This document shows, piece after piece, positions 48,012 to 57,222 of a DNA stretch of 64,000 bases. The stretch comes from Sporolituus thermophilus DSM 23256 (lineage in GTDB: Bacteria > Bacillota > Negativicutes > Sporomusales > Thermosinaceae). The translations under genes were made by a program, and so were the position numbers. The stretch covers positions 1 through 64,000 of the forward strand of contig NZ_FNBU01000014.1 in NCBI RefSeq assembly GCF_900102435.1, in the 5' to 3' direction. Position 1 is the stretch's first letter. Each line of letters begins with the position of its first letter. The notes beneath the pieces were generated by a model. That model did not search any database. It was not told where the DNA came from and worked only from the letters and a program-made list of their open reading frames with translations.

Positions 48012-50207
48012 TTAACGAACGGCAAGATTGGGTCCGGACGGGTCGGCTTCTCGTTGGGGAATGATATGCCTGGCACGGTTCCAACCGGCCCAAAGCGTTC
48101 CAAAAGCGATAACGGCTGCTCCCAGCCAAACCAGATTTATTAGCGGTTTATGGCTGATTTCCACGGTAATTGCATCGGGCTTGGCCGCGGCCGCAAGGTT
48201 TCGCACTGCCACCCGGATCTTTCCTTCAGCCGTGTTCACGGCATAGAGAGCGAGTTCGTAGTCGCCAAAGGCTTTGGCCGGCAAGGGCTTAAACTGGCCA
48301 TTGACGTAAGCGAGTTCGGGTTTTACTTCTTCGGTACGGCCTTCCTTTGCTACTTCCAGCAGGGCATAAACCCGCATTGTTTGCGCGTCATGGCCGGTCA
48401 TGCCGAAACGGCTGAATTTTATCGTTAGCCCTTCTTCGCTTTTCTCTTCCCCTTTGGCGAGGGTAATTTCCTTGCCGTCAACACGTTCGTCTTTCATTAC
48501 TGGCGCAAAATACAAATCGGCGCCCAATTCCCGGTGAATGCCAGGTTCCCGGACGGCAGGCCTGCCTTCCCAGTTTAATTTGGTCAATACCCGCACCATG
48601 TCCTGAGTTTCAAGCTGAAAGCTTTGAAAAAAGCCTTTTCCGTCAGCGGCAGGCTCAATCCCGGCATAGGTAATTTTCTTGCCAAAAACAGAATGGGTTT
48701 GTCCCGGCGCAAAGTCTAATACTTCTGTCCGGCTATGCGTGGAAGAAGCAATAATCCCGATAATCATCACGGCAACCCCGGCGTGAGTAATAGCACCGGC
48801 CCAGGTCAACCCTCTTCTGTTGCCGCCAAGATTGATTAAAAGGGCGGTGAGGGCTAGACTCAGCACAGTCATAATAATAACGTCGCGGATTCCGAACCAT
48901 ATGCTAAGTAGTAGTCCGGCAAGACCAATCGCTAGAAGCCACCAATATTTTTTTAAAAGACTGGTGCGGTTTTCCCCCCAGGCTACTAAAGGAGCAATCG
49001 TCAAAAACAGGAGAAGCAGAGCGGCGAGCGGCAGCGACGAGGTGTTGTAGAAAGCGGCGCTGACGTTCTGCGGGTTGCCGAGCAGCATTGTGATGAGCGG
49101 CGTCGACATGCCGACAAGCACCAGCGCGGCGAGGGCGGCGAGGGTTAACGCTCCGGCGGCCATCATAAACTCGCGGCTTTTTACCGCCGGGTAAATATCG
49201 CCCGCGGGCAGGCCAGGCCAGCGAATGATCAGGAGCACCAGCGCGGCGGCGGTTACGAGCATGACCATCCCGGCAAGGAGGCCGCCGACCCCCTCGTCAG
49301 TAAAAGAGTGGGTGGAAAAATCGCTTAAGATGCCGCTGCGCGTCAAAAAGGTGCCGTAGAGAACAAGAACAAAGGTGAAAACCGACGCCAGGCAAGACGG
49401 TTTGACTGCTGCCGGCCGGACTTTGGCGATTAACAGGAAATGGACAAGCGCGCCAGCGGTCAGCCACGGAACCAGGGATGAGTTTTCAACCGGGTCCCAT
49501 GCCCAGTATCCGCCCCAGCCCAATACCTTATAAGCCCAAAAACCGCCGATAAAGATCCCCGCTCCTAAAACCGACCAGGCAAACAATGTCCAGGGCAGGG
49601 CCTGCTCAATCCAGCGCCGGTGTTCATTGGCTAACAGTCCCCCCATGGCATAGGCGAAGGGAATAGTAAGCCCGGCATATCCCAAGAAAATTAGCGGCGG
49701 GTGAATCGCCATCCACGGGTCCTGCAACAGGGGGTTTAGACCTGCGCCGTCGGCTCTTGGTTCGACCAGCATCATGAAAGGGTTCTTGGCAAGCAAAATG
49801 GTCAGCAACACCAGCTGGACAAGGCCGTATGCGGCCATCGTCCCCGCCGCAACTGCTTGCTGCCGGGACAGAATTATACCGAACAGCGCGTGGAATACCA
49901 GCCACAACAGGAATGAACCTTCCTGTCCCGCCCAGAAGGCGGATATTTTATAAGCAAGAGGGAGGTCTTTGGCCGAATAGCTAAAAACGTACGCATACTG
50001 GAACTGGTTGGACAAAATCAGGATCAGCAGGTAAATCGCCGCTATGCCGATAAAAACTGCCGAGACGAGATAATAAAGCGCGCAGTTGCCACGCGGTCCG
50101 ACTTTGCCCGTGGGCCTGTTAACCTGGGCAAAGTGCGCGTTAAAGTAGGAGAAAACGGAGATGCCTGTTGCAATTAAGGCAAGGAATAAGGCGGCAAAGC
50201 CAACCAT
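48012..50207 (-). CDS. ccmF: cytochrome c heme lyase CcmF
   Basis: About 731 residues, many membrane helices, with the WWD-type motif GWGGYWAWDPVENSS and conserved histidines nearby. Joins heme to apocytochrome cysteines. ATG 50207 overlaps the ccmE stop (TAATG). A longer reading to 50243 lacks a ribosome site. Confidence 0.93.
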   Translation of the reverse strand: MVGFAALFLALIATGISVFSYFNAHFAQVNRPTGKVGPRGNCALYYLVSAVFIGIAAIYLLILILSNQFQYAYVFSYSAKDLPLAYKISAFWAGQEGSFLLWLVFHALFGIILSRQQAVAAGTMAAYGLVQLVLLTILLAKNPFMMLVEPRADGAGLNPLLQDPWMAIHPPLIFLGYAGLTIPFAYAMGGLLANEHRRWIEQALPWTLFAWSVLGAGIFIGGFWAYKVLGWGGYWAWDPVENSSLVPWLTAGALVHFLLIAKVRPAAVKPSCLASVFTFVLVLYGTFLTRSGILSDFSTHSFTDEGVGGLLAGMVMLVTAAALVLLIIRWPGLPAGDIYPAVKSREFMMAAGALTLAALAALVLVGMSTPLITMLLGNPQNVSAAFYNTSSLPLAALLLLFLTIAPLVAWGENRTSLLKKYWWLLAIGLAGLLLSIWFGIRDVIIMTVLSLALTALLINLGGNRRGLTWAGAITHAGVAVMIIGIIASSTHSRTEVLDFAPGQTHSVFGKKITYAGIEPAADGKGFFQSFQLETQDMVRVLTKLNWEGRPAVREPGIHRELGADLYFAPVMKDERVDGKEITLAKGEEKSEEGLTIKFSRFGMTGHDAQTMRVYALLEVAKEGRTEEVKPELAYVNGQFKPLPAKAFGDYELALYAVNTAEGKIRVAVRNLAAAAKPDAITVEISHKPLINLVWLGAAVIAFGTLWAGWNRARHIIPQREADPSGPNLAVR

Positions 50208-50578
50208 TATTTTTTCACGCTCCCTTGGTATTTGGAAGGACATTTTACGAGCAGTTTCTCCGCCTGAAATTGTCCGTCGCTGTATTTTCCCACGGCAACG
50301 ATGCTGCTTGCCTGCTCGAGGCCGTCAGGCTTAACCCCGTTGTAAGTAACTATTGCTTCTTCACCGGCTTCATCGCGTAGGACAAATTGAACTTTTCTTC
50401 CGTCTGTGGACACCGCAATTTTGTCATTTACAAGCACGCCCCGGACTTGTACGCTGCCTTTAGCGGCCTTGGCCTGGGCAAAAGTTACATAAGGGGTAAG
50501 CGAGTTGCTAAAAGTAATGGCGCTATAGGCAATAAAAATAACTATAGCCGCGATCCCAAGCAAGTGACGCCGTTTCAT
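50207..50578 (-). CDS. ccmE: heme chaperone CcmE, CxxxY variant
   Basis: 123 residues: N-terminal membrane anchor and OB-fold. The heme-binding segment reads KCPSKY (Cys113, Tyr117), where classical CcmE has HxxxY. Cys-type CcmE proteins are known from Ccm systems that lack CcmG and CcmH, which fits this locus. Confidence 0.92.
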   Translation of the reverse strand: MKRRHLLGIAAIVIFIAYSAITFSNSLTPYVTFAQAKAAKGSVQVRGVLVNDKIAVSTDGRKVQFVLRDEAGEEAIVTYNGVKPDGLEQASSIVAVGKYSDGQFQAEKLLVKCPSKYQGSVKK

Positions 50579-50582
50579 ACCG

Positions 50583-51242
50583 CTACTCAGCTCCTTTCAT
50601 GCCTAATCTTTGCATTATCTTGTGGTCCTTTTGCCTGATGCTGTAAGCCAGCAGCCGCCAAAAAATCCCGGTGCAGGCGATGGCAGCGGCCAGAAGAACA
50701 TAGAGCATGACGGAATCCATGTGGATCTTACCGGCACTGTTAATCACTGGTTCCGGATGAAGCGAAAAGTAGTAGCGGGGAATGATGAAAACGAGAAACG
50801 GTACTGTTAGCGAGGAAAACAGCGCGTATACCGAGGAAATTTTCGCCCGCTGCTCTTCGTCTTCGATAGTCGAGCGAAGCACAAGGTAGGCGCCGTAAAT
50901 TAACAGGAGGACAAAAATCGTTGTTTGCCGTGGATCCCAGTTCCAATAAGCGCCCCAGGTGAGTTTGGCAAAAACCGCCCCGCTTATTGTGGCCAGCAGG
51001 CAGAAGACAAGGCCGAGAACGGCTGAGGCTGAGCTTTTCCGGTCAAAAGCGATGTCGCGTGTCCGGAGATATTGGACTGCCCACCACGCGGCAAGCAAAA
51101 AGGCAAGTACCGAAACCCAGGCCATAGGGATATGGAAAAAAGCGATGCGTACAAGATTGCCAAGCCCTTCGGCCGGAGGGACGATGAAGAAGACGGCTAA
51201 GACAACGCCAGTGGTCCAAATTGCCAATACATACGTCCACAT
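50583..51242 (-). CDS. ccmC: CcmC heme export/handling protein
   Basis: 219 residues, six membrane helices, with the WWD motif WGAYWNWDPRQT and flanking histidines (FFHIPMAW). Transfers heme to CcmE. Lies between ccmB and ccmE. Confidence 0.95.
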   Translation of the reverse strand: MWTYVLAIWTTGVVLAVFFIVPPAEGLGNLVRIAFFHIPMAWVSVLAFLLAAWWAVQYLRTRDIAFDRKSSASAVLGLVFCLLATISGAVFAKLTWGAYWNWDPRQTTIFVLLLIYGAYLVLRSTIEDEEQRAKISSVYALFSSLTVPFLVFIIPRYYFSLHPEPVINSAGKIHMDSVMLYVLLAAAIACTGIFWRLLAYSIRQKDHKIMQRLGMKGAE

Positions 51243-51254
51243 ATGTATCCTCCT

Positions 51255-51932
51255 CTAATCGTTCCATAGATAATCAAACAATATGGATGCGGCAATAATG
51301 ACGGTCGCGTCATATCCGGCCATAAAAACAAGCTGGTTCCAGACAGGCAAAGCACCGGAAAAAACTTTTTCCGTCGTTTGAATGGCCGTCAAAAATTGTG
51401 GAAGCAGGAGCGGAAAGGAGAGTACGGTAAACAGGGATCCTTTCCCCTCGGTATGGGCCACCATCGCTGCCGTCAATGTAGCGACAGCAGCGATGCCAAT
51501 ATCGCCCAGGAGCAGGATGCCGCACAGGCTTTGCCAGCTGAAGGCTTCGACATTGAAAAAAATGATAAACAAGGGGGCAATCAGCAGCGTTAAACCAGTT
51601 AAGAGAATAATGTTAAAAATAAGTTTGCCAAATAAGACGGCCTGAGGCTTGGCAAACATTCGCAGCGTGAACAGAGTTCCTGCCTCTTGCTCCTGAACAA
51701 AAACCCGGCACAGACCGGCCATGGCCGAAAAAAATATTATCACCCAAAGCAGGGCGGCAAGTAGCGTCGGCGATAGCCCGATGCCGCCTACAGTCATGCT
51801 AATGCTGGCGAGGGTAACAAGCGCAAACATGCTCAATACGCCGGCGGCGTAACGGGAGCGAAACTCACTGACCGCGTCCTTGGCAATAATCGCAGCTACC
51901 GATCTAACCCAAGCTGATGGCTGCTTCTGCAT
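51255..51932 (-). CDS. ccmB: heme exporter permease CcmB
   Basis: About 225 residues with six hydrophobic segments and the FSAMAGLCRVFVQEQEAGTL block. ABC permease partner of CcmA. The start at 51932 with GGAGGTGCGG overlaps ccmA by 29 bases. Confidence 0.92.
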   Translation of the reverse strand: MQKQPSAWVRSVAAIIAKDAVSEFRSRYAAGVLSMFALVTLASISMTVGGIGLSPTLLAALLWVIIFFSAMAGLCRVFVQEQEAGTLFTLRMFAKPQAVLFGKLIFNIILLTGLTLLIAPLFIIFFNVEAFSWQSLCGILLLGDIGIAAVATLTAAMVAHTEGKGSLFTVLSFPLLLPQFLTAIQTTEKVFSGALPVWNQLVFMAGYDATVIIAASILFDYLWND

Positions 51933-52530
51933 GCCGCACCTCCATGGCTTCGTTGGTCGCAACAATAAGCGTTTTCTCCTGCGCTAGCGCTGTATGGATT
52001 AGTTCGTCAACCAAGGCCTTGCCATCGCTGTCAAGATTGGACGATGGTTCGTCGAGTAGCCAAAGACCGGGGTTTACCGCCAGCAGCAGGGCAAACTTCA
52101 GCCGTTGCTTCATCCCTGTTGAATAAGTCCCGACCAGCTTATCCCCATGACTAGCCAAACCTACCATACCGCATAATCGCCGGGCTTGGGCCTCACCGCA
52201 GGCTGCGCCGCGCGCCCCTGCCAAAAATTTAATGTTTTCACACCCTGTCAGGTTATTGTATAGAATGATTTCCGGCGATACCATCCCGATATGCTGCAGA
52301 CGTTCGCCTTTTCCCAGCACCTGTCCACCCGCGGTTATCTGTACGGCGCCGGTGGTAGGGCGCATTATTCCGGCAATAATTTTCAGCAAGGTAGATTTAC
52401 CGGAGCCGTTTTTGCCGGTAATGGCCAAGCACTGGCCGGGCCGGACCGCCTGGGTGATCCCGGTAAAAAGTTCCTTGTCCTTAAAACGTTTCCCCACATT
52501 AATCAGCTCTACATTCACCCTTACGTTCAT
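51904..52530 (-). CDS. ccmA: ABC transporter ATPase CcmA
   Basis: About 208 residues: Walker A GKNGSGKSTLLKII, signature YSTGMKQRLKFA, Walker B LWLLDEPSSNLD. Drives heme release from CcmC-CcmE with CcmB. The ATG at 52530 has AGAAGGAG at good spacing; ATG 52536 is the alternative. First gene of the run, divergent from napD. Confidence 0.93.
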   Translation of the reverse strand: MNVRVNVELINVGKRFKDKELFTGITQAVRPGQCLAITGKNGSGKSTLLKIIAGIMRPTTGAVQITAGGQVLGKGERLQHIGMVSPEIILYNNLTGCENIKFLAGARGAACGEAQARRLCGMVGLASHGDKLVGTYSTGMKQRLKFALLLAVNPGLWLLDEPSSNLDSDGKALVDELIHTALAQEKTLIVATNEAMEVRHAEAAISLG

Positions 52531-52641
52531 TGCCATGCTCCTTCTAATTGTTTATCTGGTAAAATTCGCCAGGAATTTGCTGGAGCCCTGTAAGCCGCAA
52601 TTTTGTAATACTTTCTTAATAATTCATTAATACTTCCCTTG

Positions 52642-52670
52642 TTGCACGCTCGCTGTGGCAGTTTTATACT
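52642..52670 (+). promoter_or_regulatory. napD promoter
   Basis: TTGCAC (52642-52647) and TATACT (52665-52670) spaced by 17 bases, 30 bases before the napD start. Confidence 0.7.
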
Positions 52671-52700
52671 TAGAGCCGTAAACGAGAGGAGGGCGAGTTG

Positions 52701-52934
52701 ATGGCAATCGCAAGCATGATTGTACAGCCGGCTAACGATGCGGTGGACAGGGTGATAGCAGAACTGACCGATATTTCCGGCGTCACGGTCCATACTACCA
52801 CCCCGAACAACCAGATCATTGTTGTTGTTGAAGCGCCGAATCTGGATGACGTGAACTTTCTTGCCAAGACCATGGAGTCAATTCCCGGAGTTGCCGGAGT
52901 TTTCCCAACCTGTGTTTATGCAGAGGATGACTAG
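52701..52934 (+). CDS. napD: NapD chaperone
   Basis: 77 residues, ferredoxin-like NapD fold: MAIASMIVQPANDAVDRVIAEL and a C-terminal GVFPTCVYAEDD. Binds the Tat signal of NapA and holds it until cofactor insertion. AGGAGGGCGAG precedes the ATG. It is on the plus strand and its stop overlaps the napA stop by 4 bases, tail-to-tail. Confidence 0.88.
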   Translation: MAIASMIVQPANDAVDRVIAELTDISGVTVHTTTPNNQIIVVVEAPNLDDVNFLAKTMESIPGVAGVFPTCVYAEDD

Positions 52935-55198
52935 GCTTTTTCAATTCTTACGGCGCAAATCTTATATTCAGGCTGTTTGGAAGTATCGTCGAAAGCATCA
53001 ATAGTTACAAAATTGATCATCCGCGATATTTCCGTATCGTGGAAAGGAACCCAGACCATTCCGGGCCGCGGTTGACCGCGGCCGTTTATTTTGGCCTTCA
53101 GCCGGCACTGACCGCGGCGGGAGACGACTTTAACATAGTCACCGTCCTTTATGCCAAGTTTTTCAGCATCGGCAGCATTGATTTCAACATACATTTCCGG
53201 CATGGCCCGCTTAATTTCCGGTACATTCATCGTCATTGTCGTTGTATGCCAATGCTCTAAAATCCGCCCGGTGGACAAGAAGAACGGGTATTCGCTGTCA
53301 GGCATTTCCTGCGGATTGGCGTGCGGCCTGGCAAAGATGACAGCCCGGCCATCAGGTTTACCGTAGAATTTTATGCCTTCTTCCTTCTTAACGAACGGAT
53401 CCCATGGCGCGGCATAGCGAATATAGGTATCGGGCCCGTTCGGATCCGGCACAGGCCAGGTCAGGCCATGCTCTTTTCGCAGCCGTGCGTACGGTGGCAG
53501 GTCCATCTTGGTTCCGATGGTCAGTTTCCGGTATTCTTCCCAGATTTCCTCATTATCCTTGTAGGCGAAAAGATTGCCGAAACCTAGCCGTTTGGCCACT
53601 TCCATCAGGTGCCACACGTCAGGTTTGGCTTCGCCTGGGGGCTCAACGGCTTTGGCAATATGCTGGGTTCGTCTTTCGCCGTTGCCGTAAATGCCTTCTT
53701 TCTCCATCCAAAGAGCGGAGGGAAGGACAACGTCGGCCAGTTCACTTGTCCGTGTGGGATGGTAAGCCTCGGAAACCACGAGGAACGTTTTTTCCATTCC
53801 TTTGCGGTAAAGTTCAAGGTTGGGAATGGACTGACCGGGATTGGTGCAGATAACCCAAAGCACCTTGAGTTTGCCGTCAGCAGCAGCTCGGAAAAGCTCG
53901 ATCGTATGATACCCCGGTTTAGGGCTCATTTTTGCGGGGTCTACCCCCCAAACTTTGGCGACTTCTTCCCTGTGCTGAGGGTTGGTTACCACCCGGTGGG
54001 CAGGAAGCAAGTGCGACAAGGCGCCAACTTCGCGAATACTGCCACAGGCGCTTGGCTGACCAGTGAGTGAAAAGGGCGTATTGCCGGGCTTGCATATTTT
54101 TCCTGTAAGCAGGTGGAGGTTATGCACAAGGTTATTGGCCCAAGTGCCCCGGATTCGCTGGTTTAGCCCCATTGTCCAGAGCGACATTGTATTTTTGCCT
54201 TTGGCGCCAAAAAGGCGTGCCACTGTCCTGATTTGGTCGGCGGCAAGCCCGGTGATTTCGGCCACTTTTTCGGGCGAATAATCGGCGAGAAAGGCCTTGT
54301 ATTCTTCAAAAGTAATCTTCTTCTCACCTTGCATGAAGTTGGTGTGTTTGGCTACAAAATCTTTATCGATAAGATCTTCCTCAATCAGCACATAGGCCAT
54401 ACTGTTTAACAGCGCTAAGTCAGTCCCCGGAATAAACTGGAGCAGGATGTCGGCAATGTCGGCAGTGCGGGTGCGGCGCGGGTCGGCGACAATCACTTTT
54501 ACGTTCGGGTCGCTGTTCTTCCGGTCCACAATCCGGGAGTAAATAATGGGGTGGGCTTCGGCCATGTTAGAACCAATAATGAAAAATACATCCGCTTTTT
54601 CGATATCTGCGTATGTACCCATAGGTTCATCCTTGCCGAAAGTGCTTACGTAACCTGCAACTGCGCTGGCCATGCAGGTTCGGGGATTGCCGTCAATGTT
54701 GTTGGTGCCGATGCAGCCTTTGAAAAGCTTATTGGCTATATACGCTTCCTCGGCCGTATTTTGTCCGGACCCGTAATAGCCGACCGAATCCGGCCCATAC
54801 TGAGCAATTGCCTCTTTAAATTTGGCGGCGACCAAATCAAGCGCCTCGTCCCAGCTGGCGCGGACAAACTGGCCGTTCTTTTTAATTAGAGGATGAAGCA
54901 GGCGGTCTTTTGCATCCATGATTTTTGGCAGCAGAATGCCTTTTACACACAACTTCCCTTTATTTACGGCACAGTCAGGATCCCCTTTAACCGCTACAAT
55001 TTTTCCTTTGTTTACACCTGCCAGGACGCCGCAGCCAGTACCGCAATAGCGGCAAACGCCTTTCACCCATTTTTCTACATCTTGCTGGGACGTGGGGCCC
55101 TGCATTCTTGTGCCGCCGGATTCTAAAGAACAGCCAGAACTCGCAACTGCCGTGGCGACGGCGAGCGATTTCAAGAACTCCCGGCGTGAAAACTTCAT
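52931..55198 (-). CDS. napA: periplasmic nitrate reductase NapA
   Basis: 755 residues: Tat signal SRREFLK at the start, 4Fe-4S cluster ligands Cys49, Cys52, Cys56, Cys84 (CRYCGTGCGV...KGKLCVKG), molybdenum ligand Cys175 (NPRTCMAS) and the molybdopterin-binding C-terminal domain. Reduces nitrate to nitrite in the periplasm. Flanked upstream by a pentaheme cytochrome, napH and napG. Confidence 0.95.
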   Translation of the reverse strand: MKFSRREFLKSLAVATAVASSGCSLESGGTRMQGPTSQQDVEKWVKGVCRYCGTGCGVLAGVNKGKIVAVKGDPDCAVNKGKLCVKGILLPKIMDAKDRLLHPLIKKNGQFVRASWDEALDLVAAKFKEAIAQYGPDSVGYYGSGQNTAEEAYIANKLFKGCIGTNNIDGNPRTCMASAVAGYVSTFGKDEPMGTYADIEKADVFFIIGSNMAEAHPIIYSRIVDRKNSDPNVKVIVADPRRTRTADIADILLQFIPGTDLALLNSMAYVLIEEDLIDKDFVAKHTNFMQGEKKITFEEYKAFLADYSPEKVAEITGLAADQIRTVARLFGAKGKNTMSLWTMGLNQRIRGTWANNLVHNLHLLTGKICKPGNTPFSLTGQPSACGSIREVGALSHLLPAHRVVTNPQHREEVAKVWGVDPAKMSPKPGYHTIELFRAAADGKLKVLWVICTNPGQSIPNLELYRKGMEKTFLVVSEAYHPTRTSELADVVLPSALWMEKEGIYGNGERRTQHIAKAVEPPGEAKPDVWHLMEVAKRLGFGNLFAYKDNEEIWEEYRKLTIGTKMDLPPYARLRKEHGLTWPVPDPNGPDTYIRYAAPWDPFVKKEEGIKFYGKPDGRAVIFARPHANPQEMPDSEYPFFLSTGRILEHWHTTTMTMNVPEIKRAMPEMYVEINAADAEKLGIKDGDYVKVVSRRGQCRLKAKINGRGQPRPGMVWVPFHDTEISRMINFVTIDAFDDTSKQPEYKICAVRIEKA

Positions 55199-55224
55199 CT
55201 TTTTCCCTCCTGGAAAAATCTATT

Positions 55225-55758
55225 CTATTTTCTCATTTGGTCGAGATGGCAATTCGCGCAATTGTCACGATTCAATCCGACGTTATTGATTTTAGCGTTA
55301 TGTACTATTCCGGTATGGCAGGAGATACAGGTCATGCCGTTATCAAAATGCTTTTTGGTATGCGGGTCTTTGGCTGCCAGGGCCCGCTCGACGTTGGTTT
55401 TAACCTTGTCCTGATGGCAGCTGAAACAGTTGATGTCCCGTTCATCGGCTTTAATGTCCATGGTAGCGCTGGTTATGTGCAGCCAAACTTCTTTTAAGCC
55501 CTTGGCCTTGGCTTTCACTACCCCCATGGCCCCGGGTTCAGAATGGCAGTCGAAACAAGCTACATTCTTGTGGGATGAAGTTTGCCAGGTCTGATGCATA
55601 GGCGTCATTTCATGGCAGGATGCGCAGAATTCGGAACGCGACGTATAACCGACCGACCAGGCGGTAAAGATGAGGAAAAAAACGACTGCGCAGCCTAAAA
55701 TGACGAGATGTTGACCTGTCAGCTTTTCTTTACCTGCTATCGCTCGTAAAAGATTCAT
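55225..55758 (-). CDS. pentaheme NapC/NirT-family cytochrome
   Basis: 177 residues: N-terminal membrane helix (about 17-37) and five CxxCH sites: CASCH (45), CFDCH (68), CFSCH (111), CISCH (144), CANCH (167). NapC and NrfH usually have four. Probably passes electrons from menaquinol to NapA. The start at 55758 has AAGGAGG upstream; overlaps napH by 29 bases. Confidence 0.9.
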   Translation of the reverse strand: MNLLRAIAGKEKLTGQHLVILGCAVVFFLIFTAWSVGYTSRSEFCASCHEMTPMHQTWQTSSHKNVACFDCHSEPGAMGVVKAKAKGLKEVWLHITSATMDIKADERDINCFSCHQDKVKTNVERALAAKDPHTKKHFDNGMTCISCHTGIVHNAKINNVGLNRDNCANCHLDQMRK

Positions 55759-56530
55759 CCTTAATCGCACCTCCTTTCTGTCTGGCGAACCAACAATAAT
55801 TTATAGCATCGTTCGGGCAAACGCCGATGCAGTCGCCGCAGTTGGTACAGTTCATGATGTCAAGCGGTTTTGCACTGCCGACATCGACCCCCATGCTGCA
55901 GGTTGAGTAACAGGCTCCGCAGTTGTTGCACTTTGCATCGTCCATTTTTAACCGGAGAATTCTAAACCGGCTGAGGATTCCGTACAACGCGCCAACCGGG
56001 CAGGCTTTTTTGCACCAGGTCTTTTGGGCATACACCAGCTCCAAGGCGACAAGCAAAATCGGCACGATTATTTCCAGGCCCGTCCCCAAAACCAAGGCTC
56101 TGCTTAAAATGCCAATCGGCGACATCATGGTAAAAACCGGCAGACTTACCGCTCCTGCTAACAGAACAAATCCTCCCAGCAGTAAGTACGGTTGCCAACC
56201 GTTTTCCAACTTGCGAGCCGGCTTTCTGATTGCGGCCGCCAGTTCAAAGACAGTATTTAGCGGACAAATCCAGCTGCAAAATATCCGTCCGAGAACAATC
56301 GCCACGGCAACCAGCGGGAGGACCGACCAGAAAAGCGGCCAGATAAACTCGCGGCTCGCCAGCATAACTTCCAGCGCGGCGAGCGGATCGGTGAAAGCAA
56401 CGCCGAAAAAGCGGGAAGAAAGATAAGTGCCCAACCATATGGGATTTCCCGGCCACCATAGCGGCAGGGTCAATATCCCCACGGCGGAAAATTGGATGAG
56501 CTTTCGCAATATTTTAATGTCTAAACGCAA
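55730..56530 (-). CDS. napH: NapH ferredoxin-type quinol dehydrogenase
   Basis: 266 residues: four membrane helices, CxxxCP motifs (CSWICP, CKKACP) and two 4Fe-4S ferredoxin motifs (CNNCGACYSTC, CTNCGDCIGVCP). Works with NapG to bring electrons to nitrate reductase. It follows napG by three bases. Confidence 0.92.
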   Translation of the reverse strand: MRLDIKILRKLIQFSAVGILTLPLWWPGNPIWLGTYLSSRFFGVAFTDPLAALEVMLASREFIWPLFWSVLPLVAVAIVLGRIFCSWICPLNTVFELAAAIRKPARKLENGWQPYLLLGGFVLLAGAVSLPVFTMMSPIGILSRALVLGTGLEIIVPILLVALELVYAQKTWCKKACPVGALYGILSRFRILRLKMDDAKCNNCGACYSTCSMGVDVGSAKPLDIMNCTNCGDCIGVCPNDAINYCWFARQKGGAIKDESFTSDSR

Positions 56531-56533
56531 GGG

Positions 56534-57076
56534 CTACCGCCTCGCTTTCACCGTGACCGCCGGCGGATTTACGATGCAGACATGCTCGCAAATCCCGCAG
56601 CCAACGCATACAGCGTGGTCAATGACCGGGCGTTTGTGCTCTTCCAGCCTGATAGCTCGGTTATAAAAGGGGCAGCTTGTGTAGCACACCTTGCATTCAT
56701 CGCCCTGCCACGCCAGGCAGGTATCCTTATTTATTTCCGCAAGTCCCATCCGCACTTGCTCTTTCGGTAGCTCTTTTAGAGCCCCGCTGGTACACACCTT
56801 TACGCAGTCCATGCATAAATCGCAGGCTGCCCGTCTTGGTTCGATATATGGCGTGCCGATGGCCAGGCCTTTTTCTCCCCGCCCGATAATAATTGCCCCC
56901 TGAGGGCAAACCTGAGCGCATTTACCGCATCTGAGGCAAGTCGCCAGAAATAGTAATTCATCAACCGCGCCGGGAGGCCGTATGAGAGCAGGTTTCGACT
57001 TAGCATTTGTAAAACCGCCCAGAAGCAGTGACAGAACTCCTCCGAAAAACAAGGCCGCTTTTGCCCCCCTTTCCAC
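56534..57076 (-). CDS. napG: NapG ferredoxin-type protein
   Basis: About 180 residues with a hydrophobic N-terminus (AALFFGGVLSLLLGG) and four 4Fe-4S cysteine clusters: CLRCGKCAQVC, CDLCMDCVKVC, CKVCYTSC and CVGCGICEHVC. Partner of NapH. GTG 57076 is 8 bases after GGGGAGG; ATG 57094 lies before that site. First nap gene on this strand. Confidence 0.88.
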   Translation of the reverse strand: MERGAKAALFFGGVLSLLLGGFTNAKSKPALIRPPGAVDELLFLATCLRCGKCAQVCPQGAIIIGRGEKGLAIGTPYIEPRRAACDLCMDCVKVCTSGALKELPKEQVRMGLAEINKDTCLAWQGDECKVCYTSCPFYNRAIRLEEHKRPVIDHAVCVGCGICEHVCIVNPPAVTVKARR

Positions 57077-57192
57077 CGGGCATTGCCTCCCCATAGATGG
57101 ACTTTATAACTATTTTTAATAGTACATAAGTAAAATTAAATAGCCCTTACAAAAAACTTACAAATTTATTAATTTTTCCGACAAAGACTTAA

Positions 57193-57222
57193 AAAGAAAA
57201 ACGGCGCACTCTAAGCGCCGTT
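57193..57222 (-). terminator. terminator of the two-component operon
   Basis: ACGGCGCTTAGAGTGCGCCGT followed by TTTTCTTTTT on the minus strand. Confidence 0.88.

Noticed and set aside
52931-55198. Selenocysteine or formate dehydrogenase identity for the molybdoenzyme
   Set aside because: The Mo ligand position is an ordinary Cys codon (residue 175) and the gene neighbours are nap genes, so NapA fits.
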